64,000 bases of DNA, from NCBI GenBank assembly GCA_902728285.1, contig CACVBU010001138.1, positions 558,001 to 622,000 on the forward strand. Reading direction: 5' to 3'. Shown one piece after another: positions 46,901 to 58,149 of this stretch. Made by a program: the position numbers and the translations under genes. Source of the stretch: Clytia hemisphaerica (Eukaryota; Cnidaria; Hydrozoa; Leptothecata; Clytiidae). The notes beneath the pieces are model-generated. The model had not been told where the DNA came from. It saw only the letters and a program-made list of their open reading frames with translations, and did not search any database. The first letter of the stretch is position 1; each line of letters begins with the position of its first letter.

Positions 46901-49900
46901 TTAAGGTGAGTCGGTCGGGCAACCAAAACAGAACATATTATTGATGGTTGCCTATATCTTTTTACACCAATTATGTGCAAATTTCCTGATTTTCAAATGT
47001 TTTCATGATTTGTTCCAATGAATCATTTCTTGAATGCCTGTGTACAGGTTCTGTTACCCTACTAGCTAGGTGTTGAGCATTCAATTCTAAAGCTATTGAG
47101 CAAAAAGTGATACCTTATTGGTTTTATATTTTGTATAGTACAAAATTTTGCGGGTACTTCATTTCGCAATCTTTTAGGCCAAATTTTGCGAAATTTAAAA
47201 TAGCAAAATCAAATACACGCGAAAACACTTAGTTACTATTTGTCAGTAGTTTTGTTGCTATTTTTGGTATGTTTACACCAAGGACACTTGTATAGCGAAG
47301 CTGGACTAAGTACAACAGCTATTTCTCCTTCTCTTTTTAACACATGTCTGTCGGAGCGAATCCGCAAACCCCGGTCAGCGGTTGAGAATATTTTTTTTCA
47401 AATTAATTGAAATAATTAGTTGTTGCAAAGTTTAGTTTTCATAAGGGACTTTTTTGCAAGATTTTATATTTGACATTATCTTGAATGAAGATTTTAAAAA
47501 TAAAATATAAGTTTGATCAATTTATAAGCCAAAAACCTTAAAAAAGGGTCCTTCGAAAAGGTTAAATTATAAATTACGTAACTTATTTCAAGGTGTAACA
47601 AAGAAAAAGAATGAGTAAAAAATAGCCTAAACTCATAATGGCTATAGCAAGATGTCGAACAAGGAACGGAATACATCATACTACAGCTGCTAAAAGCAAA
47701 ATCTAAACATCATTCACGAGAAAGAAAATTGTATAAAGGCAGGCCATTTTTCTGCCTTTCTAAAATATGGCCTGAAAGGTGTGATAAAACTCATTATAAA
47801 GTAATTGTTCGATTGTTGTTTTTTTGTTATTGCAATCATGTCAAAGGAATTTCATAAAATATCTTTAGCAACAAAATTTCTGTGCAAAATCCATCTGTCT
47901 GACGATGGTTTTTCATTGTTAAGTACTTTTATCAAAAAGTATTCCTGATTGGTTGAAAAAACATGAGGAACGACCTCTTATTGGTCAAAGAAAGACAATA
48001 TCTATTATTACGACGACACACATGGTTCAAAGAAAATAAATTTGTGCTTAGTCCAGCTACGCTATACAAGTGTCCTTGTTTACACCCAATACGTTGCGTT
48101 TCAAGCAAAATCAGCCAGGCTGGAATTAGTGAACAGCATGCCGAATATATTCGGCGTGAGGCAGTATTACTTTTGGCGTATTGGTGTGAGGATTGGATAT
48201 AAAGTAAGATATTGGCATAAGTCAAAGCTTTTCAAGACGAGAGGAGCACTGCCATTCTAACACCCAATTTCATTATGCCAAGTTTAAACGCACCCACTTT
48301 GACCGTCATACTCATACAACAACGTAGAGTGTAAATAGAATATAAAGCGCTTTTAATTCACTAATCCCTAATCCCATTAATTCCTAAAATATGGCCTATG
48401 TTCATGATTCATTTAACTTTAAACATTTCTTTCTTCGAAGTACCAGCAATTCAAGCTCTTTTTCTACAAATTTTAAGTAACCTTTAGGCTTACCCCCCTG
48501 CAATTTCGCCCGCCTTAGCGGACATGTTCATAAAACATAGGGCGAAATGTTACACTTTGCACCATAGATTTTTAATTTGTTACTGATTTATCTCTCATTC
48601 TTTTCAAGACAAAAGACTTTGGTTTTTCAATTGTAAATAGATGATATTTTGTAACTGTCCAGGTTAGATTTCTAAATAATAAGCGAGGCTTAAGATATTA
48701 GCTCCCAAAGTCAGGCAAGAAAAATGATAAAAATGTAACAACTGGAAATTTTCCCAAAATGATAAATACATAATATCTCTGGAAGTAATGCATATTTTAC
48801 TATGAAACTTTCACAGATGATAAAAATGTAACTCAGCAGTGTTTCTAGCTTTTCAAAACTGCTGAAAATGGTTTTATGATAAAACTGTAACAGTTTGAAA
48901 TTTTAATTTTGTACATTTTTATCACTAATTTCAAGGAAATGGTTTGGGTCTACTTGATTGCAATAAGTTTAAATTGCAAGTCAAATTGATAAAACTGAAA
49001 CATTGGTTTATTTTCCAATAATCAAATAAATTCCTGATAAATAAGTAACAGTTACTTTTTGATCCCATATCTTTTCAGGAAGGGTGTTACATTACTTGCC
49101 TAAAGCTACTGCCACATTACCTATGCTTCAAAATTATCTTTGTTTTTACAGAATTGTAAATAATCCATTAGAACCTTAATAATTGATAATTTAGTAACAA
49201 AGTTACAATTTTATCATTTTCCTTGTTTGAGGAGTATATTTTTGAAATTTTTTGATGCAGTACTTTTTGTTACATCATTATCGTCATTTTCACCTATTTT
49301 CAGCAAGATTACTGCAATACTTACCAAGTTATTGATAAAAATGTAAAAAAGCCATTTTTCAATGGGCTATTCCATTTTTAAACCATACAGGGGTATTGAC
49401 GAACTTTTCCAGGGGGTTCTGAGCCTTGGTTTTCCAAGGGGTTTTTGTTCCTTTTTCAGATTTTCCAAGGGGGTTATTGAAGGTTTCCAGGGGGTTCTTT
49501 CTTTATAAACTGACATCAATAGTTGTTTTCCAGCCCCTTTTTCACAAGATTTCACTTTCCAGAGGGGTCTACCCCCTAATTTCCAAGGGATAACTTGTTA
49601 TTCAAAATTTCCAGGGGGGTTAGTGAAAAAAGTTCGTCAATACCCCTGTATAAATTTTTTTTGGAATAGCCCAATGTGTAATACTGCATAACTTCATGGG
49701 GAAGCCCAGAAACCCCTGGGCTGAACCAAATTAACAAATTAACAAATTAACAAAATCATGGCTAAATCTCATGCCTTCATTAACAACAAGGTTGAAAACA
49801 ATTCTATTTTGAATGTCGAATACAAACCACTAAACATAAACAGTTTATTTAAACTTGAAGCTTGTAAACTTGTACATAAATTAAAAAAAAAAGATTTAAC

Positions 49901-52352
49901 CAAATCATTAATCGATCTATTCACTTGCCATCCTCGTCCATATGACATCGACAACCCAGCCAACCGTAATGACAAAAACAGCGTCTTTGTTATTCACTCT
50001 AATAAAGCTGATTGCCCGGTCATGTACCACGCCCCTCTAGTGTGGCATCAACTTGATTGTCACAACATTGCTGAATTATCTTCGCATTCCCTCTGTAGTC
50101 ACCTTAAAGATAGGCTATATATAGAACACAGTAAAACATTGATTATCGATTGTGTATATGCTTTATTTGGTTTGTTATATAACTTGAGCTACTTTATCTT
50201 AAATTTTATTTTATTTTATTATTGCTGCTTTAGACTTTTCATTTGTGCGTGTAAACGTTATTCTGCCCCAGAGGCAGTCATTCCTTTAGTTTATTATTAT
50301 TACGAAAACGTTCCGTAATATTTTAAAAGTTTCCTGTAATATTTTTAAAGGATTTTATACTGATGAGTGGCGTAGAAAGCTCCCATTTATGAGCTCTTTT
50401 CACTCTCAGGTTTTTATTCACTGTAAATAGTACTACAAAAAGCGAAAGAGAACTTAAACAAATAAACAAACTTTCGCCCTATGTTTTATGAACATGTCCT
50501 ACCGCAAGCCAAACTTCTTTTGGTGTGCACCTCACTTTAATCAAATAACAATTTGGCGTGTACTTTACATAGCTTCCACACTGGGAAATCAGTCATTTTC
50601 TTTCTTTATTCCCACTTTTTGAAAATGCCCAACTCAGTGAATCGCGAAATCTAATAGGACCCTGCCGACGCACCGGACTTAACGAACACCGGACACGCGA
50701 AAGTCCGGTGTAAAATGAGAATTCTTTTTACCACCGGACAATCTCTACACCGGACTTAAGGAATTCGTATGTCCGGTGTTGGAGAAGGATATTTATTTCC
50801 ACCGGACAATCAAAACACCGGACATGACCAGTCCGGTGCGTCCGGTGTTTCTTAATTTTTTGTTTCATAAATGTCCGGCGTCCAAAATTCCCTGTATGCA
50901 ACACCGGACTGACACCGGACTTATTGCGTCCGGTGTAGCGAAAGGATACTTTTTGCCACCGGACAAATACATCGGACAGTCCGGTGCGTCGGCAGGGTCC
51001 TAATCTAATCCACGCAAAAATTTCCAGAAACTGGCAATCACGAAATTTAGTACAGGCGAAAAATGTTTCCTCCAAAAAATTTTGTGAATTGCGCGAAATA
51101 TAATAACCAATGAGGTAGCCAAAATGAACTGACAGTTACATCAAAATGCCTCAAAAATATCAATATGAAAATTGCGTAATCAGAGAACGTATGTCTCGCT
51201 CATTATAAAAAGGCCGAGACAAACTTTCAATAATTGGATTGTAACATCGAGTTAAGTCTCTTTTGTTAAGTCACCAGGGGGTAAATAAAACAGACCTTGA
51301 TACATTTATCGTTCGTTTCAACTTGACGATTCGTTTAAAACTCAGCCTCCTAAATATTTGGGATAGGTAAAATATGTACAAAGAAATTCATACTTTTCCA
51401 GCCCGGCGAATCTTTAAAAAAGAAGCGAACAATAAAATATAATTACCCTTTTCAAATAAACCTCTTCGGTGGCGAGCATAGTCTACTCTGACGTAATTGT
51501 AAAATTTTATGTGATGGGAGTTTGACATAGTAATGTAATGTTGTTTTGGGAATTATGAAGTTCTCTGGAATTTCGATTGCATTTATTCAGGTTGATTTTT
51601 TATGACTTCTAATGGTACTTTTTCTAATGAGTTTGATTACTCTGTTCTCACACTTATGTCTTTTTTTTTTCGCGTCCTTTTCCGTGATTACTTTTATTTA
51701 TATTTTTAAAGACAGGTAAGAAGGCATATTGATGTAACTGACTGAAACTGTTACGACCCTGCCAATGCACCGGACAGTCAGGTGTTTTGTCCGGTGCCCA
51801 AAAGTAGTATTATTCGTGTTTCAATATTATGCACACACACCGGACGTAGAGATTGTCCTGTCTGTGTTAAAAAATATCCTCATCCCACACCACACCAGAC
51901 TTAGCGTGCCCCCCAGTGTTCAAAATGTCTGGTGTGTTGGCAGGGTCGAGAACTGCTTGAAGTAAAAAAGTGCTAATAGATCTTATAATGTAAGATAGCG
52001 CTATGTAATTAAAAAAGCTTACTTTTTTCATGATGCCTGTCTTCCTTTTGCTGAAGGTGGTGTATCTTCTAAGCTTGTTTTGAATGAATTCCATCTTGAT
52101 TTTCACCCTTCCTCTTGTTTTCTTGGACCCCTTTTTATCACACCCATCGTCATCCTGTCCATCATCGTCATCGTCTGGGACGAGCCCCTCCATATATTGC
52201 TTTGTCTCATCGACGATGAGGGGCTGGACAAAGGACCTTGGAGCAGGTACATTGATTTCCCCTGCATTTGGAGCTCTACCTGGACCTTCTTGCTGAATTC
52301 CTCCAGCAGAACCTGCTGTTGTTGTGTATCCTAACACGTTCGCACTTTGCAT
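43980..52352 (-). CDS. SRF: Serum response factor (MADS-box transcription factor)
   Basis: Four exons: 52352-52023, 45995-45696, 44868-44662 and 44363-43980, all phase 0, 406 residues. The MADS box begins at about residue 81: GRVKIKMEFIQNKLRRYTTF, SKRKTGIMKK, then across the first intron AYELSTLTGTQVMLLVASE, and the SAM extension YTFATRKLQPMITSESGKAL. This is nearly identical to animal SRF. An Asp-rich stretch (residues 60-69) precedes it. The C-terminal half is rich in Gln, Asn, Thr and Ser, as in SRF activation domains. It binds CArG boxes as a dimer in the nucleus and works with actin/MRTF or ETS partners. Start is the ATG at 52352; the open frame runs further upstream without another Met. 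The 6-kb first intron splits the MADS box after IMKK and is full of transposons. I saw no CC(A/T)6GG box in the ~650 bp upstream. Confidence 0.96.
46514..46945. mobile_element. TIR element in SRF intron 1
   Basis: A perfect 19-bp inverted repeat, ATCAATAATATGTTCTGTT at 46514-46532 and its complement at 46927-46945. The interior is about 390 bp of non-coding DNA. No target duplication identified. Confidence 0.55.
47277..48085. mobile_element. TIR element in SRF intron 1, ~0.8 kb
   Basis: Inverted arms of about 34 bp: CAAGGACACTTGTATAGCG then AGCTGGACTAAG on the left (from about 47279), and CTTAGTCCAGCT then CGCTATACAAGTGTCCTTG on the right (to about 48079). The interior shows no recognisable coding sequence. 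Confidence 0.6.
49364..49672. mobile_element. Harbinger-like MITE, TIR GGGCTATTCCA, TSD AAT
   Basis: Inverted ends GGGCTATTCCA (49364-49374) and TGGAATAGCCC (49662-49672), flanked by AAT on both sides. Further in, ACAGGGGTATTGACGAACTT pairs with AAGTTCGTCAATACCCCTGT. The interior repeats CCAGGGGGTTCT-like units. Second member of the 19160-19428 family by its ends. Confidence 0.75.
49758..50318 (+). CDS. Unassigned 186-residue frame resembling the C-terminal part of LINE reverse transcriptases
   Basis: ATG at 49758, stop before 50319, uninterrupted. Residues ~27-125 resemble the region after the RT domain in CR1/Jockey/RTE-type ORF2 proteins. They show a helical SLFKLEACKLVHKLKKKDL, an Asn/Arg-rich middle, then MYHAPLVWHQLDCHNIAELS in place of the usual Y-G-P-xx-W-N-x-L-P and a SLCSHLKDRLYIE tail. 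The last 60 residues are very hydrophobic with several Cys and Tyr. There is no RT catalytic core upstream, so this is a truncated relic or a captured fragment, not a working retrotransposon. It lies in SRF intron 1 on the opposite strand, inside the 48520-50499 inverted-repeat element. Confidence 0.5.
   Translation: MAKSHAFINNKVENNSILNVEYKPLNINSLFKLEACKLVHKLKKKDLTKSLIDLFTCHPRPYDIDNPANRNDKNSVFVIHSNKADCPVMYHAPLVWHQLDCHNIAELSSHSLCSHLKDRLYIEHSKTLIIDCVYALFGLLYNLSYFILNFILFYYCCFRLFICACKRYSAPEAVIPLVYYYYENVP
50656..51001. mobile_element. hAT-like MITE rich in CACCGGAC, exact 8-bp TSD AATCTAAT
   Basis: AATCTAAT is duplicated at 50648-50655 and 51002-51009. The ends are perfect 24-bp inverted repeats: AGGACCCTGCCGACGCACCG at the left, mirrored at the right. 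Inside, CACCGGAC or its complement GTCCGGTG occurs about twelve times in both orientations, so the strand can fold into many alternative hairpins. A shorter, decayed relative is at 51754-51948. Confidence 0.88.
51754..51948. mobile_element. Second CACCGGAC-family MITE, decayed
   Basis: Ends CGACCCTGCCAATGCACCGG and GTGTGTTGGCAGGGTCG match the 50656 element. The internal GTCCGGTG motifs are partly lost (GTCTGGTGTG, CACCAGAC). It is only about 75 bp from the SRF exon that starts at 52023. Confidence 0.7.
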
Positions 52353-54158
52353 CTTCTCTGTCTTGCTCTTTTTCCATATAAAGACTGACAAACGAATTTT
52401 TTAAATATGGTATGGCAATAGAGTTATATGGTTCGCTCCTTTCCTTAAAGGTGTGGTGGAAACAATAGAATGTTTGACGTCACGAATCGATTGTTCTTAG
52501 AAATTGCTTTCGGAAGGAGTGCTCGGATGTATCTATATGGTGATTTTTCTCCACCATAGAGTCAAAAACAAGTCGCATATTACTTTAAATAGTAGCAGCA
52601 ACGGAAAAACTACGGCCGTTTCTTTTTTCTCGCTGATGAATTTCTTTTGGTTCTTTGACCAAAAGCTGGGTCCTTCTTCTTACTTTGTATTGTTTGATTG
52701 CGAAGATCACATTAAACGTTATAAAACTTCTCAGATATTTGAAAATTTATCACAGAAATTCCAAAATCAGATATCTTTCGGGAAAAAATTTACCATGTGG
52801 GAAAAGATAAACCTCCTGGGCAATTATTAAGTAAACTGGGTATTGTAAGTAAAACCTTAGAAGAAAAAGATGACCATCCTGTAAGTAAAATCGATCACAA
52901 TAAATATTTAGAATAATCTTTCTCTCTCTTATTTGCAAACACTTGTATCATGCCTGAAGCATGCACTCTATTTCTAATATTTTGACGTCATGATTAAAAG
53001 TTTTGCACAATTTCCACTTTCATTAAAATATACATTTAAAAGTATCGAGTCGAGTTTTATTGAGATGAAAAGTAAAAAGTAGACAAAGATTTTACCATGT
53101 TTATCGATTAATCAATCCCTCAGAAAAAATAATCAGATAACAAAAAGTATTACCAACTATAAATAACCAACCCTAAAATCTAATCCACTCGAAACACTCT
53201 TAAACGATGCTCTTAAGTAAAAATCATTAGCACCTGCATTTCTGCAACTTTATACTTTTCATAACTTTTTCCATGACTAATACATTCACGCATTCCATCA
53301 GATGCATCTTTTTTCTCATCAATCAATCACATATCGGAAAAATAACTTGCGAAATTAATATCCTAGTAAACACCGGAGTCGATACTTTTTCTCTTTACTA
53401 CTTTTACCTTATTTGGCAATAAAAGTTCAGGTCTCGTCATCATAAAGTTTTGGGAGACGAGTTGGAATATCCTGCTGAGCAAAATTACACTCATTTTGAC
53501 CACAAATTATTCAGATAAAGGAAAAAAGCAAAATATTGGCCTGTAACTTAGATTGTTTTTTTGTCATATAGAGATAAAGAGCAAAATACTAAATCAATTA
53601 AGCCCAATAGGAAAGGAAAGTATTAGCTAATGTATCCGATTTTACTAAAGGAGAAAATGCAAATAGGAAAATATCATAAAAATTCAATTTTTAATATTTT
53701 TAAGCCTTTTTAAATTGCTGTAAATTATATGAGCCAACCAGCAAGCACTAAGTTTTTATACGTCCATCAAGTTTGAATAAATTGTATTAAAAGTATTTAG
53801 TCATTGTTGTCCATAAATTTCAAGCCGCTATTATGATCTCATTTGAGGTAGGGGGGGGACCTAACTTGATCAAAAATGTCAACATCAAAATATTTTTGTT
53901 AAAAATTCGCTGTCTTTGACAAGAAGAAATTTTATTTAGGAAAAAAAAGGAAATAGAGGAAAAACTAAACAATAAAAAAATTCAATATTACACAATAAAC
54001 CTAACTAATATTATTACATGGTTGACCTCCCTTAGGTAACCTGGAGGTGAGAAAGTCTGAATCCTCTTCATAAATATAAGTATTAGTTGACTGTCACGTT
54101 GGTCGAAATGTTTTCTTCATGTTTCGATGGAACTGGTTTTGCAGCATACGAGAATCCG
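52353..54158. other. Intergenic region between SRF start and cornichon 3' end
   Basis: Must include the SRF promoter. No CArG box of the form CC(A/T)6GG was found in the proximal part; CCTTAAAGG near 52444 is one base short. On the cornichon side, TTTATT at 53931-53936 (AATAAA on the minus strand) is a plausible poly(A) signal about 220 bp past the stop. An open frame at 52504-52830 has no recognisable similarity. Confidence 0.4.
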
Positions 54159-57100
54159 TTACGAAAGTAGAGCATATAACATGCTAAAAATAAAACAAAG
54201 CATTAACTTTTCATTGTAAACACAGTATCAGTGAAGGAAAAAGATGGAAGAAGGATACCATCAGACTATTGATGAAAAAGTATTGTAACATTCTCATCCC
54301 TGCAAGTGGAAAATAGAACAAAAAAGTAAACTGAAAAAGTAAAATATCAAATGTAAAAGAAGCAGAAAAGTTCGCTTGCTTTAAATGAAATCTCTTAGGC
54401 GAGGCCAATTTAATTTGTTGTTTTACGGGCCAAGCTACCCAAAAAAGAAGTTCGGTCGGACGGCCGGCAAAAAAATAAAAATAAAAGTAGAATTAAACCT
54501 ATAAAATCTCCTAAAAAATGCAGCAAAAACTACTACATCTTGGCAAAAATGTAAAATAGAAAATAAAAAGACATAAAAAGGTCGAATTCATGGATAAAAT
54601 GAAAAATTGAACATAAAATTCTCAAAACCTTGGAAAAACAACAAAATTTTGAAAATTTGGCAGTCTGTAAAGCAATGAAAATAAAAATTTATTACCAAAA
54701 TCAATTTTATTTTCATTTCGATTTTCGGATTTTCTGAATAAACAACTAATCAAATTGGTCTCGCCTTATTGCCATTTAGATAAAAACTTCCAATATGCTC
54801 AGACATATTATGCAGAAAATCAATTTTCTCGTTCTTCAAGCTGGTTTAGCGTAAAATTAGACGATTATTTTTTTCTTTTCATTGAATATCAAAAGAAACT
54901 TTTGACATTTGAACGTCAAATCAACTTTTTGACATTTAGTAGGGGGAAATTTGTAAAATCGCTCGAATTTTTTAGTCAAAGCATAGGGTGAAAAATTAAT
55001 GAAAATTTTAGCTTGAGAAAACGGAGACCTGTTGTATATTTTTGGAAAGCTCTCAAAAAATTAAGATTAATGACATATTGCGAGTATAGGTGATTTCAGT
55101 ACATAACTCAAGATATTGAGCTTCCGAAAGCGCAAAAACTGGACAAAACAGCTGTTTCTGGCTGAAAAACACTGAAAAACACGTTTTTAAGGATTAATAT
55201 CTCGAGTTAGGTAAAGAAATCACCTATACTCGCAATATATCACTAATCTTAATTTTTTGAGACCTTTCCAAAAATATACTTATATACTCATATTCTCAAG
55301 CCAAAATTTTCATTAATTTTTCACCCTATGATTTTTGCTTGAGACCGTCGTATTTGTCCGAAAATCACACCAAAGTGTCCGAAAAAAAATTGGCACCCAA
55401 GTTATTTTGATTCCCTACCCCTTAGCTTTCCGAAAATGTATAACAAATGCTTTGACTAAAAAAATCGAGCGACCTTAAAAAAACGAACAAATTTCCCACT
55501 GGAGTCGTTTATAATGCGTGTAATACTAATAATAATAATACAGAATTTAGTTTGTATAAACCACTGGATGAATCCGGTGTTCCAGCCTTATAGATACCCC
55601 GCTAGCTACGCAGAAACTTGCGTAGCGAAAAAACAATTTATCAAGCAATAACAAACTCTCAAAACAAAATCAACTCAAATGAAAAACTTTCAATACACAA
55701 GTCCACACATATTCTTTTTTCTCAAGAATTATTTTGAGCAGGAAAAAATTATAATTGCAAATATTGACACTTTTCTTTTGTTTGGAATTAGTGCACAAAG
55801 GTTTCTAGACGACTAAAATTGTTCCCTTTATTACTTTTTGCTTTATTTCTACTATGTATGAATTAGTCGTCTAGCTTGCTAGACTAATACTATTTTCGAG
55901 TGTAGCAAATTACATGTGTTCCATGGTCTATTTGTTCATGGCCTATAATAGGTGCACGGGTTTGTCGAAAATTAGATTGGTTGATTAGTTTATAGATCTC
56001 ATTGTTCAGTAAAGTTAGTGGGTCCATAAAATTATGCTCTACACACTTTTTTTTAAGAATATCTTCTTTAAGAATATCAGGGTAAAAATTGGCCAAATCG
56101 TTAGAATACCCTAAAAATACCCTCGAGGCAGAAATGTAATTTTAATCAAATTGATCATTTCTCGTGTTTGTCTGAAAGTCAAGTCTCTAAAAAGTAAGAA
56201 TAAATCAAAAAACAATTTAACCCGTGCATTGAAGGAAACTTAAGAAACAAAACAAAACAGTGATGATGAACACAAGGCGAAAAAACAGGGTGAAGAACAT
56301 ACCGGTACAAATAGATGAAGAAGGAGATGAGGAAAAAGGCCAATTTGACCCATCCCTCGCGTTGACAACGATTCAATTCGGATGAATTCATGACTTGAGT
56401 AGGATCATAAACACCCACGTTACTCATCACTGGTCTCGTCATGTACCTAAGAGAACGAGAGAAAAGATAAGAGAAAATAATTACCTCTTTGTGTAACAAG
56501 CTAAATGCCGAATAGACCTACCTGATGATGAAAGTTAGATAGCAATGCGAGGACGAGGAGAAAAATGAAAAAAATCAGTCAGAAAATATAGTGTTTAGCG
56601 AAAATGCATAACGCAATAAATTCATCATTGATTGTTGATAGGGGGAGAGGGAAGGGTTGTAGGGAAAAAATAAATAGAAAGTTCTGGTCGCAAAAATCAA
56701 TGTTGATGGTGAGCATTGTTATGTTTAATGTTTTTGTGTGAAAAACATAGAAATATAAGGAAAAAAATCCAATGAAAATCTGCAAAAACGGCGATTTCCG
56801 GCATCTTCAACCGGAAAAATGTTTTTCTCAAAAATCGAACTCTGCCATGTTTTGAGCATTGCGAATACGCATCTTTCTGCAAAAAAACTGATGATGAAAA
56901 TTCGAGAAAAAGTCAATAAACCGGTTTTCCGGAATATTTCCGGTATTTTCGGCCGGAAAAAATGTTTTTCGAAAATCAGGCTCCGTCACATTTTAGGTAT
57001 TGTCATTTTGCATCAGTGTGCAAAATTTCATAAAAAAATATAAAGTGCAGCTCGAGAAATTCAAGAGATACTGCCTTTCCGGCGAAAATAGGTTGTTCCG

Positions 57101-58149
57101 GCGATTTATAAATAGTTCCGGCTTCAAAAATCAATTTTATTGAAAATTGAAACATGCTTGATGGTGGGCATTGCTAATAATAATGTTTTTGAATGGAAAA
57201 ACAACCAATTATAAGGAAAAAGTCCAATGAAAACCCAGAAAAACGGCGATCTCCGGCATTTTCGGCCGGAAATTTTGGCCATGTTTTGGGCATTGTTAAA
57301 AATACGCATCTTTGTGCTAAAAATCAGAAAAAACTAATGAGCCAATCTCGAGAAAAGCTGGTAACAGACGAGCGGACGAACGAACGAACGAACGGACGGA
57401 CAGACGGACGGACGGACAACGGTTAATTCATAGGACCTCCACCGGGGTACCCGGAGGTAGGTCCAAAAAAGAGGAGAAAGGGTGAAAATAGCAGAAGCAG
57501 AAAACTGATTCATTGATTGTTATTTTCAATCTAGAAACAGGAGCAATGATGGAAAATGATTTACTTCAAAGTAGTAATACTTTCATCTGCTGCTTCGAAA
57601 CTCGAATAAAGAAAAACTCGAAATGCAATGAAATACTGTTTTTGAAATCTGTCAGTACTGATTTACGGTAGAGGGACTGTCTGTCATAAAAATTAAACCC
57701 CGGATAAAAGAGTGATTTGCAGACTTACCTATGTACGTGGTACGCCAATAACGGAAGATTCAACAAAAACATGACCCAAAATCCACCAAACAAGAACATG
57801 ACACAAAGAAAGGCGTGAATTCCATACTCTGGCAACACCAACTAAGAATGAGAAATAATAGATCTTATCGGAGATTTTGTTTGAGTTTTCAGGTGGAAAA
57901 GAGGATGATTTGCGAAATATAATCCGAGCAAAAATTTCATATTCTCAATTCGCACAATCTAGTCCAGGTGAAAGTTAATGCTGTAACAATAATTTTGAAA
58001 CTTAAAAAAAGGCCGAAAATAGTATGATCTTTTATCATTTGAAGGAAAAGATTAATAATCTTTTTTTGATTGATACCTACCGGGTTTAAAGAATTACATA
58101 AGTCTATTGGATTTTTGTAGTCTGTGCGCAAGTCATCAAATGCAATCAC
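54159..58149 (-). CDS. CNIH: Cornichon (CNIH1/2/3-type ER cargo receptor), first exon not found
   Basis: Exons 58149-58081, 57841-57729, 56446-56303 and 54183-54159 with matching phases give 116 residues from VIAFDDLRTDYKNPID to RMLYALLS and stop TAA (54159-54161). Hallmarks are DLRTDYKNPIDLCNSLNP, LVLPEY, LNLPLLAYH, YMTRPVMS, GVYDPT and EGWVKLAFF. Cornichons sit in the ER/Golgi membrane. They select cargo such as TGF-alpha-type ligands for COPII vesicles and, in some animals, assist AMPA receptors. RPVMS and TDYKNPID place it with CNIH1-3 and Drosophila cornichon, not CNIH4. About 27 N-terminal residues (TM1) should come from an exon right of 58149 that I could not identify. The intron before the last exon holds a MITE, a palindrome and a repeat block. 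Confidence 0.93.
54398..54765. mobile_element. Harbinger-like MITE, TSD TTA
   Basis: Ends GGCGAGGCCAATTT and AAATTGGTCTCGCC, flanked by TTA at 54395-54397 and 54766-54768. TTA duplication and a GGC start are classic for PIF/Harbinger. 368 bp of AT-rich non-coding interior. In the last cornichon intron. Confidence 0.78.
54938..55502. repeat. Long imperfect palindrome, ~565 bp
   Basis: The ends AGTAGGGGGAAATTTGT and ACAAATTTCCCACT pair. The arms keep pairing for well over 200 bp in blocks: TAGTCAAAGCAT / ATGCTTTGACTA, GAAAAATTAATGAAAATTTT and its complement, and GCGAGTATAGGTGATTTC / GAAATCACCTATACTCGC. The centre is near 55165. Probably an old foldback MITE. No target duplication. Confidence 0.75.
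55503..56302. other. Intron 4 remainder of cornichon
   Basis: AT-rich. TAGTCGTCTAG-type inverted fragments near 55810-55880. No gene seen. Confidence 0.4.
56580..57470. repeat. Diverged repeat block ending in GGAC/AACG microsatellite and hairpin
   Basis: A unit containing GATGGTGAGCATTG, GTTTTTGTGTG, CCGGCATCTTC, and CATGTTTTGAGCATTG starts near 56700. It recurs near 57160 (GATGGTGGGCATTG, CCGGCATTTTCGGCCGG, CATGTTTTGGGCATTG), with a partial copy near 56925-57040. It closes with (GAAC/GGAC)n at about 57371-57421 and a hairpin-forming GGACCTCC...GGAGGTAGGTCC at 57433-57464. It looks like an interspersed element with a tandem tail. Lies in the cornichon intron between exons 57729-57841 and 56303-56446. 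Confidence 0.6.

Larger units (their letters stand above)
48520..50499. mobile_element. Large inverted-repeat element carrying a LINE-like frame
   Basis: Perfect 28-bp inverted repeats at 48520-48547 (GGACATGTTCATAAAACATA plus GGGCGAAA) and 50472-50499 delimit about 2 kb. The left part (48690-49340) repeats the motif GATAAAAATGTAAC more than six times in diverged forms. A Harbinger-like MITE (49364-49672) is nested inside, followed by TTAACAAA repeats (49726-49755) and the frame 49758-50318. No target duplication was identified, so the superfamily is open. Confidence 0.6.

Noticed and set aside
52080..52334. Plus-strand frames of 70-84 residues
   Set aside because: Antisense shadows of SRF exon 1.
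52378..52391. SRF start at 52391
   Set aside because: The codon there is TTG; the first ATG in frame is at 52352.
52440..52455. CArG box in the SRF upstream region
   Set aside because: CCTTAAAGG has only five A/T bases between CC and GG; the consensus needs six.
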